In this document: positions 27,248-36,591 of the stretch, in pieces
Position numbering within the stretch: the stretch's first letter is position 1
Layout: the number at the start of each line of letters is the position of its first letter
Assembly (NCBI RefSeq): GCF_900172335.1
Contig: NZ_FWFX01000016.1
Coordinates: 24,952 to 88,951, forward strand
Origin: Roseovarius albus
GTDB taxonomy: Bacteria; Pseudomonadota; Alphaproteobacteria; Rhodobacterales; Rhodobacteraceae
Direction of reading: 5' to 3'
DNA length: 64,000 nucleotides
The notes under the pieces: model-generated
The model's input: only the letters and a program-made list of their open reading frames with translations
The model's database searches: none
What the model was told of the DNA's origin: nothing
Program-made: the position numbers and the translations under genes

Positions 27248-27623
27248 TGCCCATTCTTCCAGCCAAACCGGCGAAGGTCGCTCTTATTCAGCAATTACAT
27301 GACTTCCCTGTTTTGAATGATCAATTCGGACGAGTGGGCCACCTCAGATACATCCAAGGGTTGCTATTGAAGTGGTGTATTCTCCGCCGCGCTGCAACTG
27401 GAAACTGCCTCGATTCAATGCATTGATCGAAATTCGCCGACAGTTTGGATTAACTTGTCAGCAGCCGTAGCTCGTTGCGCGGCGCGGTCAGGACCTGGCT
27501 GCCCCAGCGGGAGCGCCAGTCCCTGCGGATCGGGGTTCTGTCTCGACCTGCAGAGACACCAAAGACAGGCTTCGGCATTCGGTGGCGGGTGTAGAATGGA
27601 CTGAGCGCAGGGGGCTTCGCGAC
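27248..27623. other. gap upstream of parA
   Basis: No gene is supportable. This stretch lies between the parA start and the 3' end of the ParE-like toxin gene and should contain the parAB promoter. No replication initiator (repA or repC) and no iteron array is visible by eye here, so the partition genes are separated from any replication module. Confidence 0.4.
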
Positions 27624-27983
27624 TTAAGCCGGGTCCATTGACGACAACAAACGCAACAGCATGCTTCGTTGATGATCCTGCCCACCGAAGAAGATGGCCA
27701 GGACCCGAACAAGATGCTCTGTGTCATCCACATCGAAATAGAAAATGGCGCGGCCCTTGGTGACACTGCGCAACCCGTCATAGAAATCCGGGTGCAGCGT
27801 GCCCTGATGCGGCACCTCGCCCAAACGATCCATTGCATCTTCGATTTCAAGAATGCGCGTTGAGGCGCGCTCGAACGCGGTTGCCGCATCCTCGCCAAAT
27901 CCAAGTGCTGCCTCGTAGAGAAAATCGAAAATGGCTTCCAGATCGCAATCCGATACCTCGGACCGCTCGACCCTATAGGCCAT
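27624..27983 (-). CDS. parE: RelE/ParE-family toxin
   Basis: A 119-residue toxin of the RelE/ParE superfamily. It starts MAYRVERSEVSDCDLEAIFDF and contains the family's TRILEIEDAMDRLGEVP, helix-strand HPDFYDGLRSVTKGRAIFYF, and VRVLAIFFGGQDH at the C terminus. It overlaps the antitoxin by 11 bases, which couples the two. ParE members poison DNA gyrase and RelE members cut mRNA; sequence here favours ParE because of its ParD-like partner. A longer start at 28046 would lie within the antitoxin gene and is rejected. Sits beside plasmid partition genes, where it would favour retention of the replicon. Confidence 0.85.
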   Translation of the reverse strand: MAYRVERSEVSDCDLEAIFDFLYEAALGFGEDAATAFERASTRILEIEDAMDRLGEVPHQGTLHPDFYDGLRSVTKGRAIFYFDVDDTEHLVRVLAIFFGGQDHQRSMLLRLLSSMDPA

Positions 27984-28242
27984 GCTGGGCCTTTTTGCGC
28001 GCCAGCATGGTGCGTGTTCTGGCACGACCCTCATCCATATCGACAAAGTGCGCGTTCCGCCGCTCCTGAATGAGCGCGCGCAGCGCTTCGGTTTCGAGGT
28101 TTTTCGCTTCGGTCTGTTCGCGCAGCAACTCGAGCCCTTGCTGCAGTACCGCGCTCAGGCTCGGATACCGGCCCTGCCCAACCAAATCTCGGGCAAAAGC
28201 GTCCTGAGTTTCCGTCAGAGAAATGGATGCTTTAACACTCAT
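27973..28242 (-). CDS. parD: ParD-family antitoxin
   Basis: An 89-residue antitoxin. The N-terminal half is a ribbon-helix-helix (VKASISLTETQDAFARDLV, GRYPSLSAVLQQGLELL); the charged C-terminal half (ALIQERRNAHFVDMDEGRA) would wrap the toxin. The gene comes first in the pair and is preceded by AGGAGACC. A palindrome at 28261-28279 directly upstream is the likely autoregulatory operator. Confidence 0.88.
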   Translation of the reverse strand: MSVKASISLTETQDAFARDLVGQGRYPSLSAVLQQGLELLREQTEAKNLETEALRALIQERRNAHFVDMDEGRARTRTMLARKKAQHGL

Positions 28243-28260
28243 GGCAGGTCTCCTGTTACC

Positions 28261-28279
28261 AGTAGCAATATATGCTACT
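28261..28279. promoter_or_regulatory. palindromic operator of the parDE pair
   Basis: AGTAGCA, five bases ATATA, then TGCTACT form a perfect inverted repeat 18 bases before the antitoxin start, with a further AGTAGTA just outside. Ribbon-helix-helix antitoxins repress their own promoter at such sites. Confidence 0.65.
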
Positions 28280-28365
28280 CAGTAGTATTTTGCAAGCTGA
28301 CTATCCAAATTCACAGGCAACTCTATTGCACAACTTCGATATACGATGCCATCAATTGCCAGTCG

Positions 28366-28743
28366 TCAATCCCGCGATTTCGCGAGCACACCATCCTCGC
28401 GGATCGCGGCGATTGTGGTGGGCGTCTGGCGCGACAACTCGACCCCGTCGCCGGAGATCATCGCCTCCACGAATTCGGTTTTCTTGAGCACGGCCCCGTC
28501 CGATTCAACGTAAGTCATGCCCCCGTCGCGCTCATGTGCAACGGACCTATCGGAGTTGATCCGCACCCAGGTACCACCCACCTGCACTGAGATCAGACCG
28601 TCCTCGACCACAATGCCCTGCCAGCTGATGCCGGGATCGCGTCGCAGCACAATTTTGTCGGAGCGAAATTTGATCTGTACGTCACGCGGCGCAGCTGGTT
28701 CAGACGAGCACGCGGTCACGCGCCAGGGGCGCGTGATTTGCAA
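28366..28743 (-). CDS. hypothetical protein, possibly 5' truncated; source of a nearby duplicated fragment
   Basis: A 125-residue frame without a family I recognise. It is rich in short beta-strand-like segments (KFRSDKIVLRRDPGISWQG, LISVQVGGTWVRI, SVAHERDGGMTYVESDG), with the central part resembling a repeat of small beta hairpins. The only in-frame starts are weak (TTG 28743 or an internal GTG at 28719) with no good ribosome site, so the true 5' end may be lost. A related, decayed copy lies at 30234-30461 on the same strand, which shows the sequence was once a conserved coding gene. It lies between ParDE and a small plus-strand gene. Confidence 0.5.
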   Translation of the reverse strand: MQITRPWRVTACSSEPAAPRDVQIKFRSDKIVLRRDPGISWQGIVVEDGLISVQVGGTWVRINSDRSVAHERDGGMTYVESDGAVLKKTEFVEAMISGDGVELSRQTPTTIAAIREDGVLAKSRD

Positions 28744-28866
28744 AGATCAGAGATTGAGAACTTGAACTTCAATTGCATCGTGCCAACATGCTCTTACTTA
28801 CCCTATTACTACCGACCTAAATCCAGTAGGATTTCCCCACGTCGCGTTGGACAAAGGATAAGGCAG

Positions 28867-29046
28867 ATGCTGACAGAAGAAGATCGCGCCGCTCATCTCA
28901 ATGGACTGAAGGGAAAGATGAAGGAGCTGGAGGTGTTGTTCGAGGAAACGGAAAGCCGCTTGGGGGAGTTGACGGTTGAAGAAAAGCGCCATCTGAAGGG
29001 GCTCGCAAGTGCCATCGAGTACCAGGCGAGTAAGTTAAAGTTATAG
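28867..29046 (+). CDS. small hypothetical helical protein
   Basis: A 59-residue product, MLTEEDRAAHLNGLKGKMKE onward, very rich in E, K and L, predicted to be one or two amphipathic helices or a coiled coil. AGGATAAGGCAG just before the ATG gives a usable ribosome site, and the frame could extend upstream to 28738 without gaining plausible sequence. No family recognised. It stands alone between two minus-strand genes. Confidence 0.45.
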   Translation: MLTEEDRAAHLNGLKGKMKELEVLFEETESRLGELTVEEKRHLKGLASAIEYQASKLKL

Positions 29047-29157
29047 CCTAGAAAGGCTGTAGACGACATGCGCGCAATTCCACAGCCTGGATACCAGCGG
29101 CTGCCGCGAGACGAATTCAATACATTAGCAGTGGAGCAGGCGTTGTCGTATTTGAAG

Positions 29158-29871
29158 TTACTCAGGGATCAACCGGTCAATCACCGAGTGCTGGAATTCC
29201 TGGAGAAATGACTGATCCGTGGGCACCGGGCTGGCGGCGCGCAAACTAGCTTTGATACTGCGGATAAGCTCGGGGTCCCGTTCGGTCACAATACCGGCAA
29301 TCTCGGTTCCACGGTCGTGTGCGAGGCCCGGTGCAACATCGTCGACAAGTCCGATGGCCCGCGCCTCCTGCCCATTAAGAAGCGGCGACTCAAGAAGAAA
29401 ACGCAAAGCACCGCTATATCCAAGACGCAGCGGAAGCCGTTTGGTTGCGCCGCCGCCCGGCATGGCATCATATTCAAGATGCCCATCAGTGATCTTTGCA
29501 CCGGTGCCCGCAACGATTAAGTCGCAGGCCAGTGCCAGCTCCAATCCTCCGAGGCGACAATCACCGTCCACGCAGGCGATGGTCACCTGTGGAAGCATCG
29601 CAATCCGGTCTTGCAACTTCCCCATACGGTGCACTGTAGCTGTGAACATGGCGCGATCGGCAAAGCAGATCTCAAGCAAACCGGCATCCAGGCCCGTGGA
29701 AAAAACGGTTTCATCGCCTCGGATCAGCAGGCAGCTCAGGTTTGCCGCCCGATCTTCCAGAGTGCTGAGTGCTGCATCCATCTCGGCCATTGTGGCCTCA
29801 TCCAATCCATTGGACTGCTTCGGGCGATCAAGCGTCCATGTCATGAGGTGATCTTTACGTTCTACACGCAT
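29158..29871 (-). CDS. enoyl-CoA hydratase/isomerase family protein
   Basis: A 237-residue crotonase-fold protein acting on an acyl-CoA. WTLDRPKQSNGLDEATM is the N-terminal strand-helix, FSTGLDAGLL corresponds to the first oxyanion-hole loop and CRLGGLELALACDLIVAGTGAK to the second, followed by EYDAMPGGGATKRLPLRLG. The usual FCAG and EVxLG motifs are altered, so activity could be hydratase, isomerase or hydrolase. Slightly short for the family (about 260). No other fatty-acid gene lies nearby, and it is flanked by two copies of a hypothetical gene, which suggests transfer as part of a mobile segment. Confidence 0.8.
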   Translation of the reverse strand: MRVERKDHLMTWTLDRPKQSNGLDEATMAEMDAALSTLEDRAANLSCLLIRGDETVFSTGLDAGLLEICFADRAMFTATVHRMGKLQDRIAMLPQVTIACVDGDCRLGGLELALACDLIVAGTGAKITDGHLEYDAMPGGGATKRLPLRLGYSGALRFLLESPLLNGQEARAIGLVDDVAPGLAHDRGTEIAGIVTERDPELIRSIKASLRAASPVPTDQSFLQEFQHSVIDRLIPE

Positions 29872-30726
29872 GATGTCTGGTCTCCTCCCAAAGCCCCTCT
29901 ACGGCCCACTTGGAAGAAAAACACTGGTGCCTGTCAAGGCTTCCCCGCACGCGCGGTTGTAACCACCCGCGTCAGCTCTGTCGCAAAGTTTTGGGATTGG
30001 CCGGGAGGGGATAATGTTAGGCGCAGGACTGACGGGAGGAGAATTCGTGGACCGGCGATTACACTTTGTTCGTGCCTTAAATAAATACCATTTACAGCAC
30101 TGCCGGTCCGAATAGGCGTATGCACTAATTCCAGAAGATCGGCAAGAACCCGCCGATAACAGAGTGCTACATTCCAGGGACAATTTGTAGTATTTCACAT
30201 AGACTGAACCACTAAAGCTGCCAAAACGCAGATTTATTTCGAACAATTGTCACCGATAATTGTGACTGAGGTTTGAGAATGCCAATGCTTAACATCGCCT
30301 CCCATCGCAAATTGATAAACTTCGCGACAGAATCCACCTGACATCATCGCTTCGCCAAACTCAGTTTTCTGAAACACAGTTCCGTCTGATTCAACGTAAG
30401 TCATGTCACCATCGCGCTCATGTGCAACGGACCCATCGGACTTGATCCGGGCCCATGCGTGTCAGGATCATCATTTCATCAAGCGGATCTGACGACCAAT
30501 GCTCGGTTTCAAGGCGTTCCATTCTGCGGCGATAACGCTAGGCGCGTCAAAGACTGCTCGGGAAATCAAGTGTAAGATTCCTGTAGATATGTACGAGTAT
30601 CGGGGAAGAGCCCATCGTTATACCGGAAAAGGCTGAGGGTAAGGCCTTGAGTGATTTGTGCTGGGCACACGCAAGCAAACGATTGAACAGCGGGCAGCAA
30701 TCTCCGCTGTTCAATAGTCACTAAAA
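29872..30726. other. long gap containing a decayed gene copy
   Basis: About 850 bases lie between the enoyl-CoA hydratase and the acetyltransferase. Only the pseudogene fragment at 30234-30461 can be identified. A minus-strand frame at 29899-30246 is Cys/Ser/Arg rich without family features and is rejected. No insertion sequence ends are visible. Confidence 0.45.
30234..30461 (-). pseudogene. 5'-truncated second copy of the 28366-28743 gene
   Basis: Bases 30337-30461 align with 28451-28575, both on the same strand, at roughly four matches in five, with long exact runs such as GATTCAACGTAAGTCATG and the 22 bases around CGCTCATGTGCAACGG. In frame on the minus strand it reads ARIKSDGSVAHERDGDMTYV and ESDGTVFQKTEFGEAM, against RINSDRSVAHERDGGMTYV and ESDGAVLKKTEFVEAM in the other copy, then diverges and ends at TAA 30234-30236. 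A TGA lies immediately upstream in frame, so the front is gone. Confidence 0.7.
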
Positions 30727-31320
30727 CTAACCCTTGGGAAAAATCCGCGCCATCGCATGAGCGTCTTTGTAAATAGCGCCGGATCGAACGTAGTCCTTTA
30801 GTACACCTTCGTGCCGGAAACCGTTCGCTTCATAAAGCTTGATAGCCAACGTGTTATCAGACCACACAATCAATCCAAGGCGCCTCAAACCCCAGTGATC
30901 TCTGCAAAGTTCAACAATTGCTTCCAGCAAGGCGGTACAAACGCCTTGCGATTGCATGTCTTCACGCGTGGCAATCATGTTTAGTATCGCGGCATGCCTG
31001 CCTCTAGGGTTGGCGAAGTCCGTAAGCACTTCTGCGAAACCCACCACCTCACCATCAGTTTCCGCGACCAGTTGCACGCGGTCGGCGTGCTCTTTCAATC
31101 TGTCTTCGGTTGTCGAAAGCGGCGCATGTGGAACGCGCATCGATCCTTCGATGACATGAGCGCTAGTCAAAATGACGTGGACGGCAGTGATGTCGCGCAC
31201 CTCGGCCCGTCTGATGGAAATTTGCACCATCGCTTTCGCTTCCGATCGGCGCGACCTCTCAATATCGAGAGGCCGCATGTTTGTAGATTTATCAAACATA
31301 TCTTGATTCTCCGAATTCAT
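30727..31320 (-). CDS. GNAT-family N-acetyltransferase
   Basis: A 197-residue acetyltransferase. The GNAT core starts at about residue 32 (VQISIRRAEVRDITAVH); VGFAEVL and AAILNMIATREDMQSQGV, then GVCTALLEAIVE, form the acetyl-CoA-binding motif A, and LIVWSDNTLAIKLYEANGF is motif B with the usual YEANGF signature. RIMI- and phosphinothricin-type members look like this; the substrate is an amine not predictable from sequence. The first 30 residues are extra and a later start is possible. Its ATG overlaps the stop of the methyltransferase gene (ATGA), so the two are one unit with the methyltransferase first. Confidence 0.83.
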   Translation of the reverse strand: MNSENQDMFDKSTNMRPLDIERSRRSEAKAMVQISIRRAEVRDITAVHVILTSAHVIEGSMRVPHAPLSTTEDRLKEHADRVQLVAETDGEVVGFAEVLTDFANPRGRHAAILNMIATREDMQSQGVCTALLEAIVELCRDHWGLRRLGLIVWSDNTLAIKLYEANGFRHEGVLKDYVRSGAIYKDAHAMARIFPKG

Positions 31321-32255
31321 TCAGCGCCAAGCGCCCGAGCGGCGTGTTCGATATGCCTATGGTCCGTTCCGCAACATCCACCAAACACGACAAGATGCGG
31401 CAGCATTTGACGCAGCTCGGCATAATCTCGACCGGTTTCAACCGGATCGCCATCGTCGAGTTCTGTGGCTTCGTCAAGTTCGGCGTGGCTCTGTCTGGAG
31501 GCATTTGCGCGAATGCCGCTCAACCGCCGCAACCAGTCGCCGCCGTTGGCAAGCGTATCGCGAAAATGGTCAGGGTGGGCGCAGTTTAACATATAGTAGG
31601 CCGGGCCGTTCCTGGTTTTGGCGTCGACTTCGTCAATTGCCTCTCCCAGCGGCTGGCCGGTTGGAAGGCGACCATCCGTTTCTACGGTGAATGAAATTGT
31701 GACTGGCAAACCCTCTGAATTAGCTGCGCGCGTAATTCCGATGGCTTCGGGCGTATTGGTGATTGTAATGGCGCTGACCATTTCCGCATGGGTGCTGGCA
31801 AATGTTCTTACTTGTTGTGCATGATATGCTTCAGCCTCGCTAGGCGTCGTCAACTCGCCCGGGTCATATCCGTCACCACGTGGCCCTACACAGCCGGAAA
31901 TTACCGCTTTGAGTTCCGGAAACTCCTCTCGCACCTCTTCTATCAGTTTGATCGCCGCGCGGTTCGCATCGGCCATGGCCTCAACCGAATATCCCTGTCT
32001 ATCACCCCAATCCTGACTGGCGCGCCAGGTGGCGCTTTCAAATATAAAACCCCTTTCATGCCGTTGTGCGATCGATGCGTGTTTTCGATAATAGGATTTC
32101 AGCGCGTCCCGACCTTCAACGGTATTCAGCAGCGGAAAGGCCGCAAAATCCGGGAGTTCGAAACCGAACTCGAATATGAGCGTTGTTTCAATTCCTCCGT
32201 CGGACATAAATATTTCGCCCGATAGCTGGGGCAATGTAATTTTTTCGTGTCGCAT
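31317..32255 (-). CDS. homocysteine S-methyltransferase family protein
   Basis: A 312-residue zinc-dependent methyltransferase that would move a methyl group from a donor such as S-methylmethionine or betaine to homocysteine or another thiol. MSDGGIETTLIFEFGFELP is the homocysteine-binding start, AVISGCVGPRGDGY the conserved core, and the zinc ligands are Cys in YMLNCAHPDHF and the pair in VFGGCCGTDHRHI. The gene is preceded by AGGAGAA. It leads a two-gene unit with the acetyltransferase. A related protein lies at 37918. Known betaine or methylmethionine users look alike, so the donor is not settled; the betaine-handling genes in the window make betaine plausible. Confidence 0.85.
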   Translation of the reverse strand: MRHEKITLPQLSGEIFMSDGGIETTLIFEFGFELPDFAAFPLLNTVEGRDALKSYYRKHASIAQRHERGFIFESATWRASQDWGDRQGYSVEAMADANRAAIKLIEEVREEFPELKAVISGCVGPRGDGYDPGELTTPSEAEAYHAQQVRTFASTHAEMVSAITITNTPEAIGITRAANSEGLPVTISFTVETDGRLPTGQPLGEAIDEVDAKTRNGPAYYMLNCAHPDHFRDTLANGGDWLRRLSGIRANASRQSHAELDEATELDDGDPVETGRDYAELRQMLPHLVVFGGCCGTDHRHIEHAARALGAE

Positions 32256-32405
32256 TGGTTTTCTCCTGTGTTCGCCTGACTAAACGCGGCAGGTGGAGAG
32301 CTTTTGACATCCTCACCGTCACAAGATCGTCAAATCCAACCGCATTCGGCATCGCCCAAACGTTAAATCAACGCTAAAATCAGCTGAAAGCGAGAATTTT
32401 GTGCG

Positions 32406-35400
32406 ATGATCGAGACAGAGATTCTGGATATCCGCGTACTGGGCGGGCTGGAAATACGCTGCGGCGAACGCAGATTGGCGTTTCCCACGCGGCACTCTGC
32501 GCTGCTATTGGCGGTGCTGGCGCTATCGCCCGGTGGGTGCATCAGCCGCGAGGCCTGCGCGGCCCTGTTTTGGGGCGAACGCGGCGAAGATCAAGCCCGC
32601 GCCTCTTTGCGCCAAGCGATCTATCATACCCAAAAAGTTCTCGAAGCGGCGGGCGCTGCGCCGCTTGAGGCAAATAGGCAGATGATTGGGTTGGAGCCTG
32701 GGTGTTGGCGATCGGACGTTAGAGAACTACTAGATTCGCTGGAGAAGGAGCCCGCCGTGGCAGCAACGCTTTATGGTGGCGAGTTGCTAGTGGGTGTTGG
32801 CCGGGTGGATGCCGCATTTGAAGATTGGGTGCGAATGGAAAGCCAGGCAATATCATTGAGATTAACCAGTGTGCTCACGCCAGCTTTGGACGTTGCGCTT
32901 GAAGCTGAAAGATTTGAAGAATTGCATGGCATTTCCGCCGCGTTGCTTGGTTTGGACCCTTTGAATGAGAAAGCGCTCAGAAATAAAATGTCGGCTTTAT
33001 CAGGTCTTAAGCGGCGCCCGGCGGCGTTAAAGGCGTACCAAAACTTCGAGGCGACTTTGCGCCAAGAGCTTGAGATCGCGCCTGAAGCAGAAACGATCGA
33101 ACTCTACGAGTCTCTGCAGGCTGGTTCTCAAATGGTCCCCGCGCTTTCTAAAGAAGCACTGCCCGACGCCGGAGAAGACCGATCTGAGTTCCGCGAACGG
33201 CGCGCGGTTTCGTTGGTTTTGTTGCGACCGGCAAACCCAATCAACGATCCTGAAGGTATCGCGCTGTGGCTCGAAACGGCAAGTGAAAAGCTCAAGGGGA
33301 GCCTTCAGGAACGTGATGCCGTAATCATGTCGCCTGTCGGCGGATCGCTAGCCTGTGTTTTTGGAGCCCGCCAAAGCGTAGAGCGACATTCAGAAAACGC
33401 GGCTTTAGCCGCCCTTCAATTGAACGCAGAGTTTGATGAACAAGCTCGACTGGCGGTTGTGACCGGCGATATTATTCAGGATGTATCAATACCATTTAAC
33501 GCGGGAAATACCTCCGCAATCGGTCATCTTGTGGATGAAGCCACCGCGTTGGTGGAAGCGGTTCCTGTCGGCTGCCCAATGGCGTCGACAGGAATTGCAG
33601 CGCGGTTGGGATGGCCCATCGAAGCAGGAAATGCTGGCATTCGGCTGAAAGAGCGGGATTTGGAGACGCAGACGCGGCAAGCGCTCTCGTTCGTCGCGAG
33701 GAAGACCGAGATGACTGCGTTATTTGAGGCGTTGGAAGCGTCCCACATGGGAGGTGGCCGCATCGTTGGGATTATGGGCGAGGCTGGAATAGGAAAGTCC
33801 AGCCTGGTTGAAGCTTTCATCGCCGAAACCCCAAACCGCAACGTGCTTCTTGAAGCCAAGGCACGCGAATCCGAGCAATCCTATTCCGCCGTCACAAGGT
33901 TGTTTCGCAGATGGATTGCCCCGCAAGGGAATGAGAATTGGGAAAACGCCGTTTCTCGCGTCGTATCTTCAGGACTGGTCGAGAAGCAAGACATACCCGC
34001 GCTCCGCGAATTGTTGTGCTTGCCAATCGACGATCCCTCCTGGAGCGATGCACCATCAGGTTTGAGACGCCGCCAGATACATCGGTTGGCGATATCAACA
34101 TTGGCTGAAATTGCGCGGGAGTCGACCGTCATACTAGTGGTGGAAGACCTCCATTGGATGGACCCAGAATCTCTAGCTTTGCTGGATCGTCTGGTAGATG
34201 AATTAACTGCGCTCTCACTATTTGTGATCGCCACATACCGGCCTGAATTTCAACCGAACTGGATTGGGCGCAGCTTTTTTCGCCTCCTTCGCATGGGTCC
34301 GCTTTCGATAGAAGAAGCACAAGCTCTTTTGAGCCAGGTCGCAAGCGATAATAGCCTGGGCGACGACACCCGTGAAGCTATCATCGAGCGGTGCGGTGGC
34401 GTTCCGTATTTTCTGGTTGAAACTGCACGCGCGATGAAGCGCGGCGAGGCGCTTCCCGCCTCAATCCGCGATGTTCTCTCCGCCCATGTACAAACCCTAC
34501 GCCCACGCGAGCGAATGGTCTTGCAGTGCGCTGCCATTCTTGGCTCCGAGATCGACGCAAGCTATGTCGGAGCACTCACCACCTTGAGTGAAGAAGATAT
34601 AGACAGCGCCATTTCGGAATTACGGAAAGAAGAGCTTCTTCTTCGACGCGCCGGAAGCAACGCTTACAGATTTAGGCACGCCTTGCTGCATGACACGGTT
34701 TATGCATCGATACCATTAGCGGAGCGGATGCGACTGCATTCGGCGGCGATGGACCAGTACCTAGCGGAAAATCCCAGCGTCAGATTGGATTTGGTTCCGG
34801 CAATCTCACATCACGCCCTACATGCAGAGCGCTGGAAAGAGGCGGTCGATTGGTGCGTCAAAGCCGGTGATCGCTACGCCGATCTCTCCTCCTATGATCT
34901 AGCCAGCAGAGCCTATTGCGCAGCGACACAGGCTTTGGAAAGGCTTCCTGCAAATGAATCGACAATTGAACGTCGTGTCGAAGTTTCCCTCAAACAGCGG
35001 CCAGTGATGGTTCCGCTTGGACATTATGAAGAGGCATTGGCAGAGCTGAACCGCGCGGAAGAAGTGGCGAATGACATTCAAAACCCTGTCCTGTCCGCAT
35101 CAATTGAAATTGGAAAAAGTTATCTTTTCAGCACGCACGGACGATTGAATGAAGCCGTGACCTACGCCCAGAAAGCCGCCGCGTCAGCGACCCAGGGTCA
35201 TCAAACATCAGTGGAAGCGTTACTCGCCCTTGGTCAGGCGCAATCACTCATGGGAGATTGGAAGTCAACAATTGCCACGCTCGAACCCACGCTGCCGTTT
35301 TGGGAAACCCACCCAACCGAACGGTTCGGCCACACAGGGACGCGGGCTATCTGGTGTCATGGCCATTTGGCACATGCGTATGCTTTACACGCAGATTTAA

Positions 35401-35945
35401 AACAGGCGCAGGACCATGCCGAACAGGCTTTCTCTATCGCCACGGGCACGGGCCGCCCCTTGGATTTGATCTTCGCGCTGCACCGACTTGGCGAAGTTTA
35501 TTTGGCTAAGGGTGAAACTGACGAATCCCTATCAGTCCTTGAGGATGCTATTGCGCGTGCCAAAGAGATCGATGCGCCCATTTTTCAGGTCTGGTTCGCT
35601 TGCGACATCGTTCCGGTCTACATCTCCCTTGGCCGTCTAACGGATGCTAGGACATATCTAAGCCATCAAAACACAATGGCCAATCGGCTGAAATTAAATC
35701 AGTTTCTGGCCTGGATTACTCTGCGCCGCGCGGAGCTGGCTCTATTGGACAACAACACAGAACAGGCCTGCGAACTGACGGATCAGGCATTGATAAAATC
35801 GCGCGAAATCCCCGACCTTGCGCTTGAGCCAGCGGCAATGATTTTCAAAGCTCAATGCCTGAACGAAAGTGATAGCTTACGCGACAAAGCACAAACGCTA
35901 GCCAAGAAACGCGGATTGTTTTCGTTGTTACACAAGAGTTTCTGA
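32406..35945 (+). CDS. SARP/BTAD regulator with cyclase-like, AAA-ATPase and TPR regions
   Basis: A 1179-residue multidomain regulator. Residues 1-95 are a SARP-type winged helix (DIRVLGGLEIRCGERRLAF), 100-240 a bacterial transcriptional activation domain (RPAALKAYQNFEATL), about 255-400 a class III cyclase-like region that lacks the usual metal Asp motifs (AVIMSPVGGSLACVFGA in place of GDGxxAxF), about 430-760 a STAND/AAA ATPase with Walker A GEAGIGKSS near residue 460 and Walker B VVEDLHWMDPE near 580, and 780-1179 TPR repeats. Such proteins integrate a signal through ATP-dependent switching and activate transcription. It diverges from the methyltransferase gene. A separate active-looking cyclase follows. 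Target genes unknown. Confidence 0.83.
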   Translation: MIETEILDIRVLGGLEIRCGERRLAFPTRHSALLLAVLALSPGGCISREACAALFWGERGEDQARASLRQAIYHTQKVLEAAGAAPLEANRQMIGLEPGCWRSDVRELLDSLEKEPAVAATLYGGELLVGVGRVDAAFEDWVRMESQAISLRLTSVLTPALDVALEAERFEELHGISAALLGLDPLNEKALRNKMSALSGLKRRPAALKAYQNFEATLRQELEIAPEAETIELYESLQAGSQMVPALSKEALPDAGEDRSEFRERRAVSLVLLRPANPINDPEGIALWLETASEKLKGSLQERDAVIMSPVGGSLACVFGARQSVERHSENAALAALQLNAEFDEQARLAVVTGDIIQDVSIPFNAGNTSAIGHLVDEATALVEAVPVGCPMASTGIAARLGWPIEAGNAGIRLKERDLETQTRQALSFVARKTEMTALFEALEASHMGGGRIVGIMGEAGIGKSSLVEAFIAETPNRNVLLEAKARESEQSYSAVTRLFRRWIAPQGNENWENAVSRVVSSGLVEKQDIPALRELLCLPIDDPSWSDAPSGLRRRQIHRLAISTLAEIARESTVILVVEDLHWMDPESLALLDRLVDELTALSLFVIATYRPEFQPNWIGRSFFRLLRMGPLSIEEAQALLSQVASDNSLGDDTREAIIERCGGVPYFLVETARAMKRGEALPASIRDVLSAHVQTLRPRERMVLQCAAILGSEIDASYVGALTTLSEEDIDSAISELRKEELLLRRAGSNAYRFRHALLHDTVYASIPLAERMRLHSAAMDQYLAENPSVRLDLVPAISHHALHAERWKEAVDWCVKAGDRYADLSSYDLASRAYCAATQALERLPANESTIERRVEVSLKQRPVMVPLGHYEEALAELNRAEEVANDIQNPVLSASIEIGKSYLFSTHGRLNEAVTYAQKAAASATQGHQTSVEALLALGQAQSLMGDWKSTIATLEPTLPFWETHPTERFGHTGTRAIWCHGHLAHAYALHADLKQAQDHAEQAFSIATGTGRPLDLIFALHRLGEVYLAKGETDESLSVLEDAIARAKEIDAPIFQVWFACDIVPVYISLGRLTDARTYLSHQNTMANRLKLNQFLAWITLRRAELALLDNNTEQACELTDQALIKSREIPDLALEPAAMIFKAQCLNESDSLRDKAQTLAKKRGLFSLLHKSF

Positions 35946-36591
35946 TAGGTGTCTCAGGTCAGCAATCATGCGGATGTTTGAATGTTTGTTTGCGGGCATT
36001 TATTACGCAAACACCAAGCCTCATTTTGTCACAGCAGTTTGTGGTTCTCTCGTCATTGACAAGTAATTGCCCGACCTTAGTCAGCATGCAAGAAATTACA
36101 TGGCGTGCTATCTGATCTTGCGAATATAAAGTTGCCGATGTGGTGGATAGGAGAAATCATCATGACTATCGCAAAGACGCTTTACCAATCTCGGAAGCAG
36201 TAGAAATCTGAAGGTCAGAACCACCCACGTGATCGGCCCAAAGCCGTCATCTGAAACTGGTCTTTGATGCTGCGGAGCGGCCCATCATTCCTGACCTTCG
36301 CTGCGTATGCGCAATCGAAGCAAGATCAACTCACATCAGCGGGACTCTGCCATCGTTCGTTACCTTACTGGAAATGGTCGTTGCAGATATGATTTGTTAT
36401 GCGGCAAATGACCGGAGAAGTAAGAATTGCTAGATGTAGCGCATGCTGGCAAAAGTGCTGTTGTGTCTGAAAGATTGGCTGTGGAGTGCAAACCGTCTGT
36501 ATAGCAAGCGGCACACTCTTAAACCTGGCTGAGCAGCATCGTAGTTAAAAGCGATGATGTTAGGTCGACCTGAACACGAGAAGAGGACAAC
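35946..36591. other. gap before the cyclase gene
   Basis: No gene is called in these 646 bases. A 13-codon frame at 36162-36203 (MTIAKTLYQSRKQ) follows a good AGGAG site and may be a leader peptide or the stump of a lost gene. AGGTCGACCT at 36562-36571 is a small palindrome just ahead of the cyclase start and may be regulatory. Confidence 0.4.

Noticed and set aside
29899..30246. A 115-residue minus-strand gene
   Set aside because: Ser/Cys/Arg-rich frame without family features that runs into the decayed gene copy.
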